From Dryococelus australis (lineage: Eukaryota > Arthropoda > Insecta > Phasmatodea > Phasmatidae), in assembly GCA_029891345.1 (NCBI GenBank), contig CM056998.1, positions 169,780,332 through 169,844,331 of the forward strand: a stretch of DNA of 64,000 bases, read 5' to 3'. The notes under the pieces are model-generated. The model saw nothing but the letters and a program-made list of their open reading frames with translations. It made no database searches and was not told the origin of the DNA. Shown here piece after piece: positions 45,041 to 58,300 of this stretch (its first letter is position 1; every line of letters begins with the position of its first letter). Made by a program: the position numbers and the translations under genes.

Positions 45041-45225
45041 TGCGCCGCAGAAAGTTGGTGCGCCGCCGGTCTGGGGTGCGGGAGGTTCTGGGTTAGAATC
45101 CCAGGTAACGCATGGGTGTTAACATAAGTTAGGTTATAAGTTAGTTCGTAAGCCGTCCCCTGATAAGCCTTCTGGCGTCACACCGGGGGACGTTAATAAT
45201 CCCTTTCCAATACAAAGCATTGTTC
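45041..45225 (+). repeat. Candidate second tRNA-derived SINE type
   Basis: GGTGCGCCGCCGGTCTGGGG and GTGCGGGAGG lead into CTGGGTTAGAATCCCAG, a T-arm with a 5-bp stem whose loop is one base off the B-box consensus. It is followed by a body containing AAGTTAGGTTATAAGTTAG and CCGTCCCCTGATAAGCC. The architecture fits an insect tRNA-derived SINE unrelated to the 36364 family. Only one copy is seen here. Confidence 0.5.
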
Positions 45226-48200
45226 CGTCAGCGCTGTCGACCTCTTGGTTGAGTGCCCGTGAGGTCTTCTGGTCAAGCGGCCAGAGATAGTGCGTGTGAG
45301 TCTTGTCCGAGGTCCGTGGTTCTGTACGACGAGGCCAAGTCAGTCTTAGCAGGTGCAGGTAAGGAAGAGATTTGTTATTGAGTGAGGGCATGGCGTGGCT
45401 AATTCAAGTCAAGTTAAACATTCACGCATTGATTGGTCCATTAGTCTTGCGAAAATATACTAAATATAATAGACTTGCTTTTACTATTAAAATCAATGTA
45501 GCCTCTTCATGTCTGCTTGAACATTTCGCTCACGCCAACCTACAGTGTCTCATAATAATAATTCTGGACAACGCTATGTTAAGTCCAGCTGAAACAAGAT
45601 GTTGTTACAACGTGTACGTCAGAGCTTATAACACGGAGGAAAAGGAGAAGGGAGGTCCAATTTAAGCACACTTCGCCATGACGGGATATAGAGGATGTGG
45701 GGAGTTGCGCGTACTGAAAAGAACAAGGGAATCCGAACAAGGGGAGGACCGAGTTGCACTAGTAGCGTGCACTACTGGAGTAGCAACTGAGGAAGGACTT
45801 GGGGTAGTCCGCGCATGCCAGCAGCGCAGTAATCACTCTACGTACGTGTTCCAAAGCTGGACTCTGCATTTTTACCACCAGTATCGAAAACAACGTAGAT
45901 AGGATTTGAGGTTAAAACACTGTCTTTGTAGGCAAGTTTTTGATGTGCTTGTTCTCTTCCTCTGACGTACTTTTAATGCGACTAATTTATACTTCAATTT
46001 AGTCCCAGTGTTTTATTCAAATAAAAATGTGGATCTGTTGAGAATTCAAACGAAAACAAGCACGTTCATTGCTGTTGGCCATGTTGACGATGGGCGAGTC
46101 AACGCTGCGGACTTGCGCAGAAGACAAGAACCAGCGTACCTCGTCTTCAGCCGGTGGTAGCTACCAAACAGCAAATTCAAGTGTCGTGATTGCAGTCACG
46201 GTCCTCAGTCAGAGATGAAGCTCCCCGTTCACGAGGGGAGACCGACAGTAGCCTACTCAGTTTATGAGCGTCGAGTTACCAAGTGGTTTGGAGCCTACTG
46301 TATTCAGGAAGCCTGGTCATTTATTACGCACTTCTGTGCGTAATCGTGTGACGTAGAAGAACCCTAAACACTGAGTCTGCCTCGTGGAAGCTGTAAAACT
46401 TCTCTGCGAACTCGTACTCGGACACGTCAAGTGAATAGACGCTGCTGATAAGATAGTCTACAGCTGATAATGTTTGATTGATGTCACTTTTTAAAAGTTT
46501 GCAATTATAATTATTTTTAAAACTGCAACTTCTTCTTCGATACAGATGGATAGTATTAACTGGCTCGCAAGCAAGCCAGGTGAAGCAGTTAGTTGCCACA
46601 CCTTGAAGGCGGTGGGTGGGTACCTCAACTGACATGGCATAGGTGGAGACGTTATGTTATACAGTCTTGTCACATTACCATTTATAAAAGGACTCTATTC
46701 AATCCTGTTATTTTAATGCAACGTTACTTTGCTGTATGTTTATGTACTTGAGCTCCATACTCACTACTGCAGTTACACAGCAAGTGTGGGTGGGTGGCTT
46801 AGCATTACTCTCGCTACATTACTCTGGGAGTCGTTGTACACCACTGCATGTGATTTATTAACCAATTCGAAAGTTATTCGAAGGAAGACTATGAATAATA
46901 AATATTAAAAAGTAATCACGGGAATAGTTATTAAATTTGTGATGATGGACATCGACACATCCCATGACGCTGTATCCCCACTCTCCCGTTTACTTACAGA
47001 ATAATACATATTTCTGAAAAAAAAGTGACTGTCAATAATTTATTTTTGTACAGAAAATGTTAATAAATTCAGCAAGAGAAAAATATAAGCACTAAGTTAT
47101 CCCCTTTTCGCAAACGTAAGGTGATTACTAATAATTTGGGACTATCGCTGATAATTCTACTGATAGTCACGTAGTCACACGTACACGTGAGCTTTCAATT
47201 ATAATGTACAGTATCAGTAACAGCTAATGTACTGAACTCTCGCATACTTTTCTTCTTAAAAATATAAAAAGTAGGAAAAAACCGGTGCTGACAGAGTTAA
47301 AAAAGAGTTAAAAAAGGTAGAAATTAAGGCAAATTTTGCGAGTAGTCCAAAAAATGACACAACTATGAAAACTTTTATTTTTTAATGTTATATGGTCGTG
47401 TAAATGCACGTAACTGTAGTGGCGTAACTCGAAAAAAAAAAATATCGGTACACACAATTATAAGCTAGTACAGTAAGTGATGCACATTAGAAGAAGCTTG
47501 TCAGTAATGTTAGCGAATTTTCCTTGGGAAATAACATATTAATGTGTTTCGGCAAATGTATTGGCAGGGAATCTCACGTAGCGTTGTTTCGATTAGAAAA
47601 AACGATCACTCCCACAAAAAAAAAAATATAACTTCACAAGAAATGGCAGCCGAAAACATTTTGTAGAAACACGCTGTAAATTATTTCGTGATGAGAACAA
47701 AATTATTTTGTAATTAACACTAAACTTATTGTTGGTGATGGTAAAAATAATTATTTTGAAATTAAAATAAAATTTTGAGGCAACTGGAAATAATTTGGCT
47801 TTCGCCAAAAATACATTGTACGATGTATTTGCGAGGAAAACGTGAGCCAGGACTCAGAGCAAACATCTATAATTTAAATACATTAGATTATACCATAATG
47901 TCAGAGGATTACACATGACAGCAAAGTTATAATAAACGGTTTCGTAATATTCGCAAAGATAACTCCAACCACAAAGAATTAACGTTATAAAAAAGACGTT
48001 TTGTGCAAGTTTGTGTGGGTGTGTATCAATGTTTTTCGTTGCCACTAGAAGACCTCGTGCATATCTTAGATTTGTCTCGTGTGCTGGCTGGTCACAATGC
48101 CTCAGGTGAGTTTGGTCGCTAGTAAACTTCGTTAACCTGCTCAGAACTACAGCCATTCACAACATAACAAATAATTTAAATAGTGAAATAAAGTACGTTA

Positions 48201-48843
48201 CGTATACATTTCTAAAACACTTCATAATTTTGTTTCTTGAGACTTTGAGAGACGACGCATCGCTTCTGGCCAATCTTTCCATGCTTTGCTCGCGATAAAG
48301 AATATTCGGTCACCATACAGCGAGAGTGAAGACGGGAATACTTATAAAGTAATTAGCCGTGTGGCGCCATTCTGTGGTAGTCATTTAACTAGCGATCCCG
48401 TGGCGATGGTTCGATCGCCGCTAAGAAAAGAAACTGCCATAGGAACGTTTCATGCAAGTTAATTAACATCACCTAATTAGCCTCAAATAGTTACGAACGC
48501 CCTTAAGGCCCTCGCCTAGGTGCCACTTGAACTGTGTTGCAGAGTGTTCGAAATACACGTTTTTTTTTAACGAAACTATTAAACTTGAGTCCAATGTGCT
48601 TTTCCACGAAAATAACACGCACTTACGACGAGGGCTGTTGAGTGCTTTCAAGATGTCACGCACATTCGAAACGTAATTTCATAGCACCACAAAAAGGCTT
48701 AGTAACGGTTTTTTCAAAGCACTGTATCTCAGAATATACGAGTCAGATCCATACAAAATAACTCAAGGGCCGTGCATTGAACACTCTTGCAAATATTTCA
48801 TCAATAAAATAATAGGGTCACCGTTGAAAGTCTCATAGGTATA
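45226..48843. other. No gene or repeat recognised (3.6 kb)
   Basis: Only short ORFs without domains. 45650-45900 and 46060-46300 are less AT-rich. At about 48406-48423 GGCGAT-GGTTCG-ATCGCC forms a perfect 6-bp hairpin. Nothing else stood out. Confidence 0.4.
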
Positions 48844-49264
48844 TGCTGTTCTCGATAAAAATTAGCAGCTTTGAAAGTTCTGCTTAAGATCTAATTATAT
48901 GCATATTGTGTGTTGTCCCGCCTTATGTAAAATTAACACTGCCGTGGGCCTCACCACTTTATTTATGCGTAGGTCAAATGAAACTGTAAAATTATTTGAA
49001 AAGTGAACATTTTACAAATCTGTGTATTTTTAAACTTTGATGCATAACAAAAACAGATAGCGAAAGAAATAATTTACGTTATCACAAACGGTTACCTAAC
49101 ACTTTTTATTTGATGTTAAGATATGGAACTACTTTCCATCCATCGTTACCAACTTTGCTGGGTGCATGTCAGTCAGTCCATCCGTTAAAATATATGCAGG
49201 CAGGCAGGGCGGTGACTTTTTTCTAAGGTTGATTTCAAAAGTACTCACTTTATCGTGAACAGCC
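48844..49264 (+). mobile_element. MITE, GGCTGTTCACGG family, long class (copy 5)
   Basis: Starts TGCTGTTCTCGATAAAAAT and ends TTTATCGTGAACAGCC. It is 421 bp with the typical interior (TTAAGATCTAATTATATGCA, GTTACCTAACACTTTT). The left TIR is the more degraded end. Confidence 0.86.
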
Positions 49265-50535
49265 TTTACACGCAGTGCGACGAGAACACGTCAGTTCAGA
49301 ACCTTGCGCTTAGCGACGATGACGCACTGTATGCGCGTGGGAGTGTCGCCTTTATCTCTCCCGCGCTTCTCGGTGTCAAACTCGGAAAAAAAGTACAAGG
49401 TAGGCGGAGACCTAAATGGCTGTCATACATTTTATGGTTGTACTTCTGTAGTCAACTAGTTTGTGGACTGATTACCGCCTCGAGCGTAAGCAACCACGCA
49501 CCGCGGTAACTACTGTTATAGTCTTATTTATGATAAAGACTGTACGGATGAAGGAAGGGAATAAAACGTAGCATATATAAGAGAGAAAATAAATAAATTA
49601 AGGTTCAGCCAGGGCTATTTACTTTAACCTTAATGGCCATCACAATTAAACATGAATAATAATCAATCAAGCCAGCTGAAGAGATGGGATAAAGGTATGA
49701 AGGCTGGTTCAAAGATAGAAAAGTAGACTCATGGTTAAGGGACTCACCAGGTCTCACACCTGGACAAGCTGCTGCCGCTCTGTCTGTCTTCGAGTCACCG
49801 ACTGTGTCTTCTCCGGCCCTCGCAGCTCTATCCACACTTCTCACCCCACCACGTCTTTGTTGTCGTAATGGATTCTGATTGGTCCCCGCAGTGCTCTGTG
49901 GGCGGAGTCTTGTCGATGGGATGTTATGCTTACATATGAAAGTACTGACTTGGCTGGATCCACATATTGTGTTTACTTCGGCGCATTTCTTTGACTGTTC
50001 ACAGGTTGCACTTTTGGTCAAATGTTTGGTTTCCATGTTTTCCAAACGTCCTCGTTAGTGTCGCTTCACTTAGACGAAACGTTGCGTAACGAGTGCACGG
50101 CGGGACTTTCGTAGCACTACGAACTAGCCGACTGTATACGTATCACAGTATGGGTTGATCAGTCATTTTACACTGTGTTCCGAGTCACAACATTGCGATT
50201 TGACATTCCTAGTTCACTTCACTGGACTCTGCAGAACGGAGCAGGCGGCCACGACATAGACGGGTCAGCGACAGTCGAAAGCGAAGGAGACTGGAGACAG
50301 AACAAACCGAGTGAGTTCCCAAGAGACTGGTAAAACGAAGAACAAGGACAATATTGGCAGACGGATAGGCAGGGCCAATAAGTTTCCACGCGATTGCAGC
50401 CCGGTGGTCCAATAAAGCACGGAAATAAAACACGGAAACAAAAAAAAAAAAAAAAATGAAACAGCGTGTTCTCCAGGCAATACAAGGCCAGTGCGAAATT
50501 AATTTCGCTCTGCGTTACATATTACTCCCGGCGTT
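49265..50535. other. No gene recognised
   Basis: An 84-codon ORF at 49255-49509 starts inside the MITE terminus and has no domain. The rest has ORFs on both strands without recognisable products. Confidence 0.35.
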
Positions 50536-50768
50536 CAGTGAAGAGATTTAGACGGCCATCGATGTCTCGAGAGCCAGTTACGGTGAAGCGAGGTACGGAG
50601 CAGCGCCGGAATGGAGGGAACGGGAGATCTCCGAGAAAACCCGCCGACCAGCGGAATCGTCCGACTCGATTAATAACGTGCGAAAATCCGGGAGAGACCC
50701 CGACGGGAATCCAACCCGACTCAGCTAGGTGGAAGGCGAGAGCCCTACCCACTGCGCCACCGCGGCCC
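50536..50768 (-). mobile_element. tRNA-derived SINE, copy 5
   Basis: The minus-strand head reads GGCCGCGGTGGCGCAGTGGG, with a diverged B-box region GTTGGATTCCCGTCGG. The body retains TTTTCTCGGAGATCTCCC and the tail CGCTTCACCGTAACTGG. The T-arm is more degraded than in copies 3 and 4. Confidence 0.82.
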
Positions 50769-50979
50769 CTCCTCCCGACGGAAAAAAATTATCATTCTAC
50801 CGGCCCTCATTATCATTCAACTCCACAACTTGAGAAACGGGTTATTCTGCTGATAAATTCGCATCTACGTTATTCAAAGTCGCCTCCTTTCAACAGTACA
50901 GGCAAATGAAGAGCTGCCATGGAACAAAAGGAAACGAAACGAAACTGATCAATTCTATGTCATTTAAAGAATATTTCCG

Positions 50980-50981
<2 letters not shown>

Positions 50982-51052
<71 letters not shown>
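50982..51052. repeat. (TA)n microsatellite
   Basis: Roughly 35 uninterrupted TA dinucleotides. ORFs encoding Tyr-Ile repeats across it are artefacts. Confidence 0.97.
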
Positions 51053-51054
<2 letters not shown>

Positions 51055-52043
51055 TGATGTCACCCTTCCCAAGTGCACATGTTATCAGAGAACCGTAAAT
51101 TTTGCGAGTTAATTTGAAGACTCGCAACACTGTTTCGTTTACCGCTATTTGATAACGCTCTCGGGAAACGTGTGCCAATAATAGACAGCTGAAGAGAGAG
51201 ACAGAGAGAGAGATGGAGAGAAACGGATTCAAGTACAAGCCGAATAGTAAGGAAAATATCATTTTAACTATGGCAGCAGGCAATGAACAAATGGACATCG
51301 CTCCAGTGTACAGAGGTGCGTAAAGTATAGCAATCTGCCGAATTATTTTCCAAAATTTCCATACTAGATCATTAGCGTTTTTTTTTTCAAGTTTAAGATG
51401 TATTTTACATAGTGCAAACATTCGAGCAAAAAGATTAAATATAAATGATGCGACTGCGTGGTCACTGGCTCGATGCTCGGCCGAACAAAGTAGGCCAATA
51501 CCGGAAGTTAACGCGGTTGCCTATCTGGTTCACGAACTTCACTGCAGCATATTTAAAATGCAGGCTTAGTAACGAAACTCGTGGGCGTGTTTCCAACATG
51601 TTCGCCCGCGGAAAGAAAATAAACAGTCCCGACGGGAACTTATTACTACGTCCAAGGTATCACGCGCGCCATGAATGTTATTTTGGAGTACTCCAACATC
51701 GTGTGAAACTGTTCCAAACTGTTCCACTTAGAACACACGAACCGGACACGAGTGGATAGGAGCCTGAACTGATATTTGCTGAACACGACTAGAACCCTAC
51801 ACGCCAGTTCATAACCGTATGCGCGCAGCGGAGCGGCGATCGCGCACTCTCTCCCACCCTTATCGCTCCGGCGCTTCTGAGCCTCAAGCGCGAAAGCAGC
51901 TTCAGGTGAGCGACCGCGATACCAATCTACGGCCCGGCCTTTCCGCCATGTACACGTGCAATCTCTCGGAGCACGATCGCCGGCCACGTGTTGAGGTTCA
52001 ACAATAGGGGTCTATAGTATTAGTTCAAAATCTATAATCATAG
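51053..52043. other. No gene recognised
   Basis: A GAGA-rich stretch near 51195-51220 and a CpG-rich patch at about 51800-51990. No domain in the short ORFs. Confidence 0.35.
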
Positions 52044-52462
52044 GTTGTTCACAGTAAAGTGAGCACTTTTGAAAGGCCCACTTAAGATGTACTTGTGTGT
52101 GCATTGCGTAGTCTCCCACGTTATGTAAAATCAACATTACTACGGACTTCCTCATTTTATTCATGTCTCGGTCAAGTGAAACTGCGAAATTACTAGAAAA
52201 TGTAGGTAATATTTTGGAAATTTGCTCATTTCTACACTTCGATGCATTAGAAAAACAGAAAGCTGAAGAAATAATCTAATTTTACCATGAATGGTTACCT
52301 AAAACTTTTCATTCGACGTTGAGATATGGAACTACTTTCTCTCCATCATTACCAACTTTACTGGGCGCATGTCACCCAGTGCGCCTGTTATTATATGCAG
52401 GTAGGATCAGTGACTTTCCCCTAAGTTTGATTTCAAAAGTGCTCACTTTATCGTGAACAGCC
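52044..52462 (+). mobile_element. MITE, GGCTGTTCACGG family, long class (copy 6)
   Basis: Starts GGTTGTTCACAGTAAAGTG and ends TTTATCGTGAACAGCC. It is 419 bp with the shared interior blocks. It is preceded by TA and followed by TTTA. Confidence 0.87.
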
Positions 52463-52974
52463 TTTAATAAGTATTTATGACAAAAGGATCAGAAAGAGCA
52501 GAAAGCGAGTGATTGAAAAAATTGTGTAGCAGTATGCCATTCTGAACGACATTTATCTAGTACCGTGCATAACAGTGGCTGAAATATGCTAACTTCCACG
52601 TCCATGATGTTGGTTAGAGGTGCGTGGATCTCGCAAACTCATTTCACAGCGGCCTGGACTTGTCAATACTCCACATACTGGGATCACATCTGTCTAGCCA
52701 TCGTCTGCTGCCATGTAGACAGCCTCTGCCTTTATTCAGCAAGATTCGACGTGATACGGTCATATTATTTCTTGTAGTTTATCACCCAAGGTAAGGCTTC
52801 TTCTAATCAGGTTAGGGGAAAAAAACGAGATGTATTATGGGAGAGTTTGGCAAAGGGGAAATTTCCGCCGGAAGATGTGCTGATGTTCCAAATATGCCGC
52901 TTTTAAACTAGCGGTAAAAGGGAAAATTCTCTAGTTATTTGTTAGCGAAAATTCGTGTTTGACTCTAATATTGT
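52463..52974. other. No gene recognised
   Basis: Short ORFs only. Confidence 0.4.
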
Positions 52975-53011
52975 GATATATATACATATGTATATATATA
53001 TATATATATAC

Positions 53012-53054
<43 letters not shown>
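52975..53054. repeat. (TA)n microsatellite with ACATATGT interruptions
   Basis: TA repeats interrupted twice by ACATATGT-type palindromes and ending in ACACACAC. Confidence 0.95.
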
Positions 53055-53055
<1 letters not shown>

Positions 53056-54432
53056 TTTCCCAAGCCAACATTTTAAGTATTGACTCGATTTCGTAAATAT
53101 TATTCATACCCTCCAACGGTGTTTACAAGAGCAATCAGTAAAAAAAAAAAAAAATGCAGCTCTCTTCTGCAGTGAGAGTTGATAAGCAAACATTTCAATG
53201 GAAAAACGTTAACGAATTTAAGTGGGAAATAAATATAGCCGTCATAAAAAAAAAACAGCGCACGAAAGACCTAAAATTAATATTGTCGCCAATTGAAAGC
53301 AATGGCGTAAGCCAAAGTTTTGCTGGATGTAGTTTAAAACGTAATATTAAACAACGTGTGATTATTTCTACATATTTCCACTCCAGTACGAAGAACAAAG
53401 TTTATGTTGTACGCAGGTTCTAACACAGTACAAACAGGAAGATTTTACACTATTAAGTATATTTAGTTTGTGAAAATTGTAACTATCCTGCAATTTGCTT
53501 ACGTACGAAACGGAAAAAATCCGGTACACATGCGACATCCGTGCATCCTGGAAGCGACGATTCTTAGTTGCCAAACTAAAAGCGTTCAGCTTCCCAACCT
53601 GAGTAGAATAAACCTACCCAGGGCGCGCGTGTCAAAACAATGGTGCTCCAATCACGAAAGGGGCACTAGAGTACGGGCGCTTGAAGTCTAACATGTCATT
53701 CAGAAAGAATGTGCGATATTCCGTGGCGTCTATATATATAGTATACAGTATTACTATTGAATCTGAAAGGAAGATGGGACGAGGAGAAACGACCATGGTC
53801 GCGTATCAGCGGACAAAAAAAGTTTTGTTACTAGTCTAAAGCCGGTCATGTTTTCTTATAAACCCCGCACCTATGTTCGTTCGGATTGATGAGGGAGTGT
53901 CATCAATTCCTCCCAGGTTTTCTTCCTGTATCCTCTTGCTTTTATTCCGGCCCCTGGTTTGCTCTAGGGACCAAGCAACTGCCCCATTTTCTTTTTGCCT
54001 GCGCACAGACAGTCAGTATTCATCTTCTTATTTTACTATCTATACTTCCACTACGAAACTGCTTGAAAGGTGAAAGTGATCACGGTTGATCCTGCACTAT
54101 ATCATGACTCCCCAAGCTCCATGGGGGTCAATTTTTTTAAATCTACTTATATGCATTATATAGTGGCACTATTCTACAATCTCATTTGCTGCGGACTTCA
54201 AATCCATTTTTTCGTATTGGAAATGCAGCTGGGATGGGGGCCTTGTGACTATTTTCCGATCTGCCCTCCAAGAGACAAATCCTTCAGTCTAGATAGTTAC
54301 CATTTTCATCTCGTTTATATTTTTTCCGCTGCTGAGGCCTACATATTCCTGGTTTGGTTTTTATTTTTCTTGCTTTGGTCATCGTTATTCCTTAATTCAT
54401 TTCCGTGTTTTTATATTACCTAGGTCTTCATC
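53055..54432. other. No gene recognised
   Basis: ORFs at 53154-53423 and 54070-54423 have no recognisable domain. No repeat partner was noticed. Confidence 0.35.
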
Positions 54433-54766
54433 GGTGGTTTGGCGACTAAAAAAAAAAGGAGTTGGGGGGAAGGGTGTCATAAGGAAAGTAAATGGGCACC
54501 CTCCGAAATACATTGATATATTGTAAACAATCTTAATGAACCGTTATATTGTATTTCTTATACAGCTTCGCGCTTCTGGGTTGTAAGTCTTTTCTCTATA
54601 TTTTATGCAGCATGAAATTTACGTCTTGATGGCACCAAAATGAAATTTATAAGAAAAGCAAAAATGGCTTAATCGGGCGCCTCAAAGCTTGTGTCACCCC
54701 CTCCCTCCCCGCCAAGTCACGCCCCCTCCTAGGCTGGAGATGCTGTTTCACCACTGGTAGATAGTA
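54433..54766. mobile_element. Possible hAT-type MITE
   Basis: The right end inverted reads CCAGTGGTGAAACAGC and continues into a G-rich GGAGGGGGCGTGAC. The left end has CGGTGGTTTGGCGAC and then a G-rich GTTGGGGGGAAGGGTGTC. The resemblance is partial. CAGTGGTG is a plausible hAT terminus, but the TIRs are poorly conserved. Confidence 0.35.
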
Positions 54767-55059
54767 ATAAGTCTTCTGGTTCATTTGAGTGAAGGGCCTT
54801 CTCCCAACTCGTCAGTTCCCTTCTGACGTATCCGACGTCGCCGGGCAATGTTCCTGGTACAGACCACACCAGCAACCCTTCCTGAGAGTCAGTCTCTAAG
54901 TAGGGTATTCCAGGAACACATTTTCTAACTTACTACTTTAGTTTTCACTAACAGAAGCTCCAGTCTGCCCAAGTTGTTGAGGAGACAACGAAAACACCGC
55001 AAATTATGAACTCTCATGCTGCGCCGAAAAGATAAGCAGAGTCATTGCTCACAGTGTTT

Positions 55060-55153
55060 ACAGGATCACACTTGTATATGATAGCGGTATACCATATGAT
55101 AGCAGTACACACACGTGTGTGTGTACTGCTATCATATAAAAGTGTGATCCTGT
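55060..55153. repeat. Large imperfect palindrome (cruciform-capable)
   Basis: Left arm ACAGGATCACACTT ... GATAGCAGTACACACAC; right arm GTGTGTGTGTACTGCTATC ... AAGTGTGATCCTGT. The arms pair over about 40 bp, with an extra GATAGCGGTATACCATAT segment looped out on the left. A (TA)n/(GT)n microsatellite follows. Confidence 0.88.
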
Positions 55154-55346
55154 GATATATATATATGTGTCTGTCTGTGCGTGTGTGTGTTTATATCTTT
55201 ACAGTATATACAAAATCCATTGTGCGTGACTAAACGGCATCATCACTGACAAACCACTGGACCAATTGAGACCACATTCACACCATGTGTTATTGAGATG
55301 GCGAGTAAGGTTTTTAATTATGTTTCATTCCGATAGGTGGCGACTA

Positions 55347-58300
55347 CAGGGGCGCACCCATACGGGGGGGGGGCTAAAGGGGCTGAAGCCCCCCCCCCCA
55401 GATACCCCTTAAAAAAAGAATAGGAGGGAAAATAAACGTTTATCTGTAATACTTAATGTGCCACTCTTTTCCAGACGTTTTGACTACACTTTCTGAACAC
55501 TTCAAGAAGCTGTTAAATAAATGCACATTTAAAATAAAGTACATAATACATATAGGCCTAATACTATAATTTATAGTAATTTATCTTTAATGTGCATTTA
55601 TTTAACATGATCTTGAAGTGTTGAGAAAGTGTAGTCATCCTTCCCTTTGGGCAGTCTAGCAGCTGACTACATTGACATGCCACCGAAGGTCGTAAATCCC
55701 TCTTCCCTTCCCTTGCGACTCTAGTGGCCAGCCGCCAGATTCGTTACTCCCCAACCCCCTACACTCCCTTCACCTCGAGGTTGACGCTGACGGAATGCCT
55801 CGGACACGCTCGGCCACACCAGTTTAACTCTGGGTCTCCATCCGTGCTGTCTGAAAGAACTACTATACATCGTGAATTTATCCAGTTGTTTTTTATTCTC
55901 GTGCTGACAAAATGCGAGTATCGTCAGTATGAACGCTTACATATAGTTTAAATGATCATTCGATTCATTTTAGAACTGTCGAGGTCGAGGACAATTTTAT
56001 TATTATTCTGTTATCTGTGCCATAACGAACAAAAAACGCAAGATTAGCAAACTGACAAACTTCTTAAGGGTTGGTGTCAAAAAACCGTGGTGTGGTAGCA
56101 ATAGAGGAATTAGTCCCAGTGAATGTGTTTCCGGATCCGAATGTGTTACTTCAAATGCTGATGAATCTATTACCTCCGTTCAGACAACTGATAGCATCAG
56201 TGTGACGAGTGCTCCACCAATCACAGTTTCGCAGTCACAAGTAAGTCACATAAAATATGTTAGTCCATTAAAAAAACTTGTTGGCCAAACAATAAATGAC
56301 CAAGTTAAATGTGACATTTTGACAAATGTATGTGTTCCAGACAAAAATTTTGTCTTTCCTTGTCGCCAGATTGGTGGTCAAAACAGGAAATTTTCTTTTT
56401 CTTGGCTCAAGAGGTATACATGGCTCGCATATTTCCACAGCGAAGATAGCGCTTACTGCAAGGTTTGCATGGCTTTGCTCCTGAGGAAGTGGGTATGTCA
56501 AACTCGCAAAATACTGGGCAATTAATCAGGAGCGGATTTTGTGGGTGAAAGAAAGCGATAGAAAGATCTGAAGTTCATTGAAAAACAAACTACAATAGCC
56601 AAGATACTTTAAAAGCTGATGATTTTCTGAACACCGGGCACGGCAGAAAAGATGCCATTGACAAATTTATTGACAAATCGCGAAGCATTCAAGGGGCAGA
56701 AAACAGGGAAATTTTGAAACCGATCATAGATACAGTAATTTTGCGTGGGCGGCAAAACATTCCTCTTCGGGGCCATAGAGATTATGGCGAGTTTGATATG
56801 AGCACACCACCACTTGAAAATGAAGAGAATTTTCGAGCAAAAGTGGTGATGAAAAGCTTACGAGGTATTTTGAATCGTGTGGACGAAATGCTACGTACAT
56901 AAGTTGGAACATTCATAATCAGATCGTAGAAGCTTGTAATGAAATTATCACTAAAATAAAATTGTTGGTGAGGTCAACAGTGCGAAGTGTTTGTCAATGT
57001 TAGCAGGTGAAACGACTGATATTTCTTGTTCAGAGCAGTTTACATGATGTTTGCATTATTTAAAACATGGCAGTAAACGAGGCTACAGTCTTCAGGAAAG
57101 CTTTCTGCAGTTTTTGCCGTTAGAGGCAACAACAGGCAAGAATGTAGCAGACACACTGCTATGTGATGGTGCTGCATCCATGAGTGTAAAATTCAGAGTG
57201 ACACAGGCATACATCTCTGAGCAGTGCCCGAAAGCTCTCTATGTTCACTGTTCCTCACATGGTTTGAACTTAGCTATTTCAGACTCTTCTGAGGTGACCT
57301 CAATCACGAATTGCTTTGCCACTATAATGAAGCTGTATGATTTTTTTTTACCACATCAAAGCGACAGATGATTTTGCAACAAAAAATTGCAGGTATTGCT
57401 CCAGACTCACAAAAGAAAAAGTTGAAGCAGCTTTGCCCAACTAGATGGGTCGAAAGATATGAAGCAGTCATGGTTAGTGTTCAGCTACTGCAACCTGTGG
57501 CACCAGCACTGGAAGGGATTACCGAGTGGGAAGATAAAGACGCTTCATCTAATGCCTTCATTCTGCTAAATGCTATAGGACAACCCGATTTTATAGTAGC
57601 TTTGTTGTCAACAGAAAAGATAATGAGCTACACATTGCCACAGCGCAAAAAAACTCCAGGCAACAGATGCTGACCCTGAATCTGCTCTGTCTTCTGCAAA
57701 TTGTATAATTTCAGTTCTAACAAGAATAAGAGAAAATGCAGAAACTAAATTCAAGATATTATTTAGAGAATGTGAAGAAACTGCCAGAAACGGCGTGTCA
57801 CAAATTACAATACCAATATTGGTAAAAGGACGACAGGTTCACAGAGCAAACGTACCAGCTGAGAATGCCGAAGAGTACTTCAGGCGTGCTGTTTTCATTC
57901 CATGGGCGGATGGCTTGGTCAGTAACCTTCGCGCAAGATTCACCAAACATAAAGACATTATAACTGGTTTCGTGTGTCTTTTACCTTCTGGTACAAATCA
58001 TTTCAAAGAATCTACACAAGACTTTATAAAACTAACATAATTCTACAAAACTGCTTTGGATAGTGTGGGGATGAATAGTTTGATATCCAAATTCGAACTG
58101 TGGTATAACAAATTTTAGAGTGACGCACATTCTAAACCTAGCACATTCACTGTTAAAGATATTACAGCCAAAAAAAAAAAAAAAAAAAAAAAAAAAAACG
58201 CAATTGATGCATTGAACGTTTGTGACAATAGCTTTTTTCCAAATGTGCATGTTCTCTTAAAAATATTTTCATCCTTATCTGTTTCGACTAGCACACCGAA

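Noticed and set aside
50466-50909. 147-codon ORF
   Set aside because: Runs through the antisense of a SINE. The similar readings at 16362, 36287, 40560 and 60428 are the same SINE artefact.
50890-51421. ORFs with Tyr-Ile repeats
   Set aside because: Translation of the (TA)n microsatellite.
54070-54423. 117-codon ORF with hydrophobic segments
   Set aside because: Rich in Phe and Leu from T-rich DNA. No conserved motif, no splice context and no second copy.
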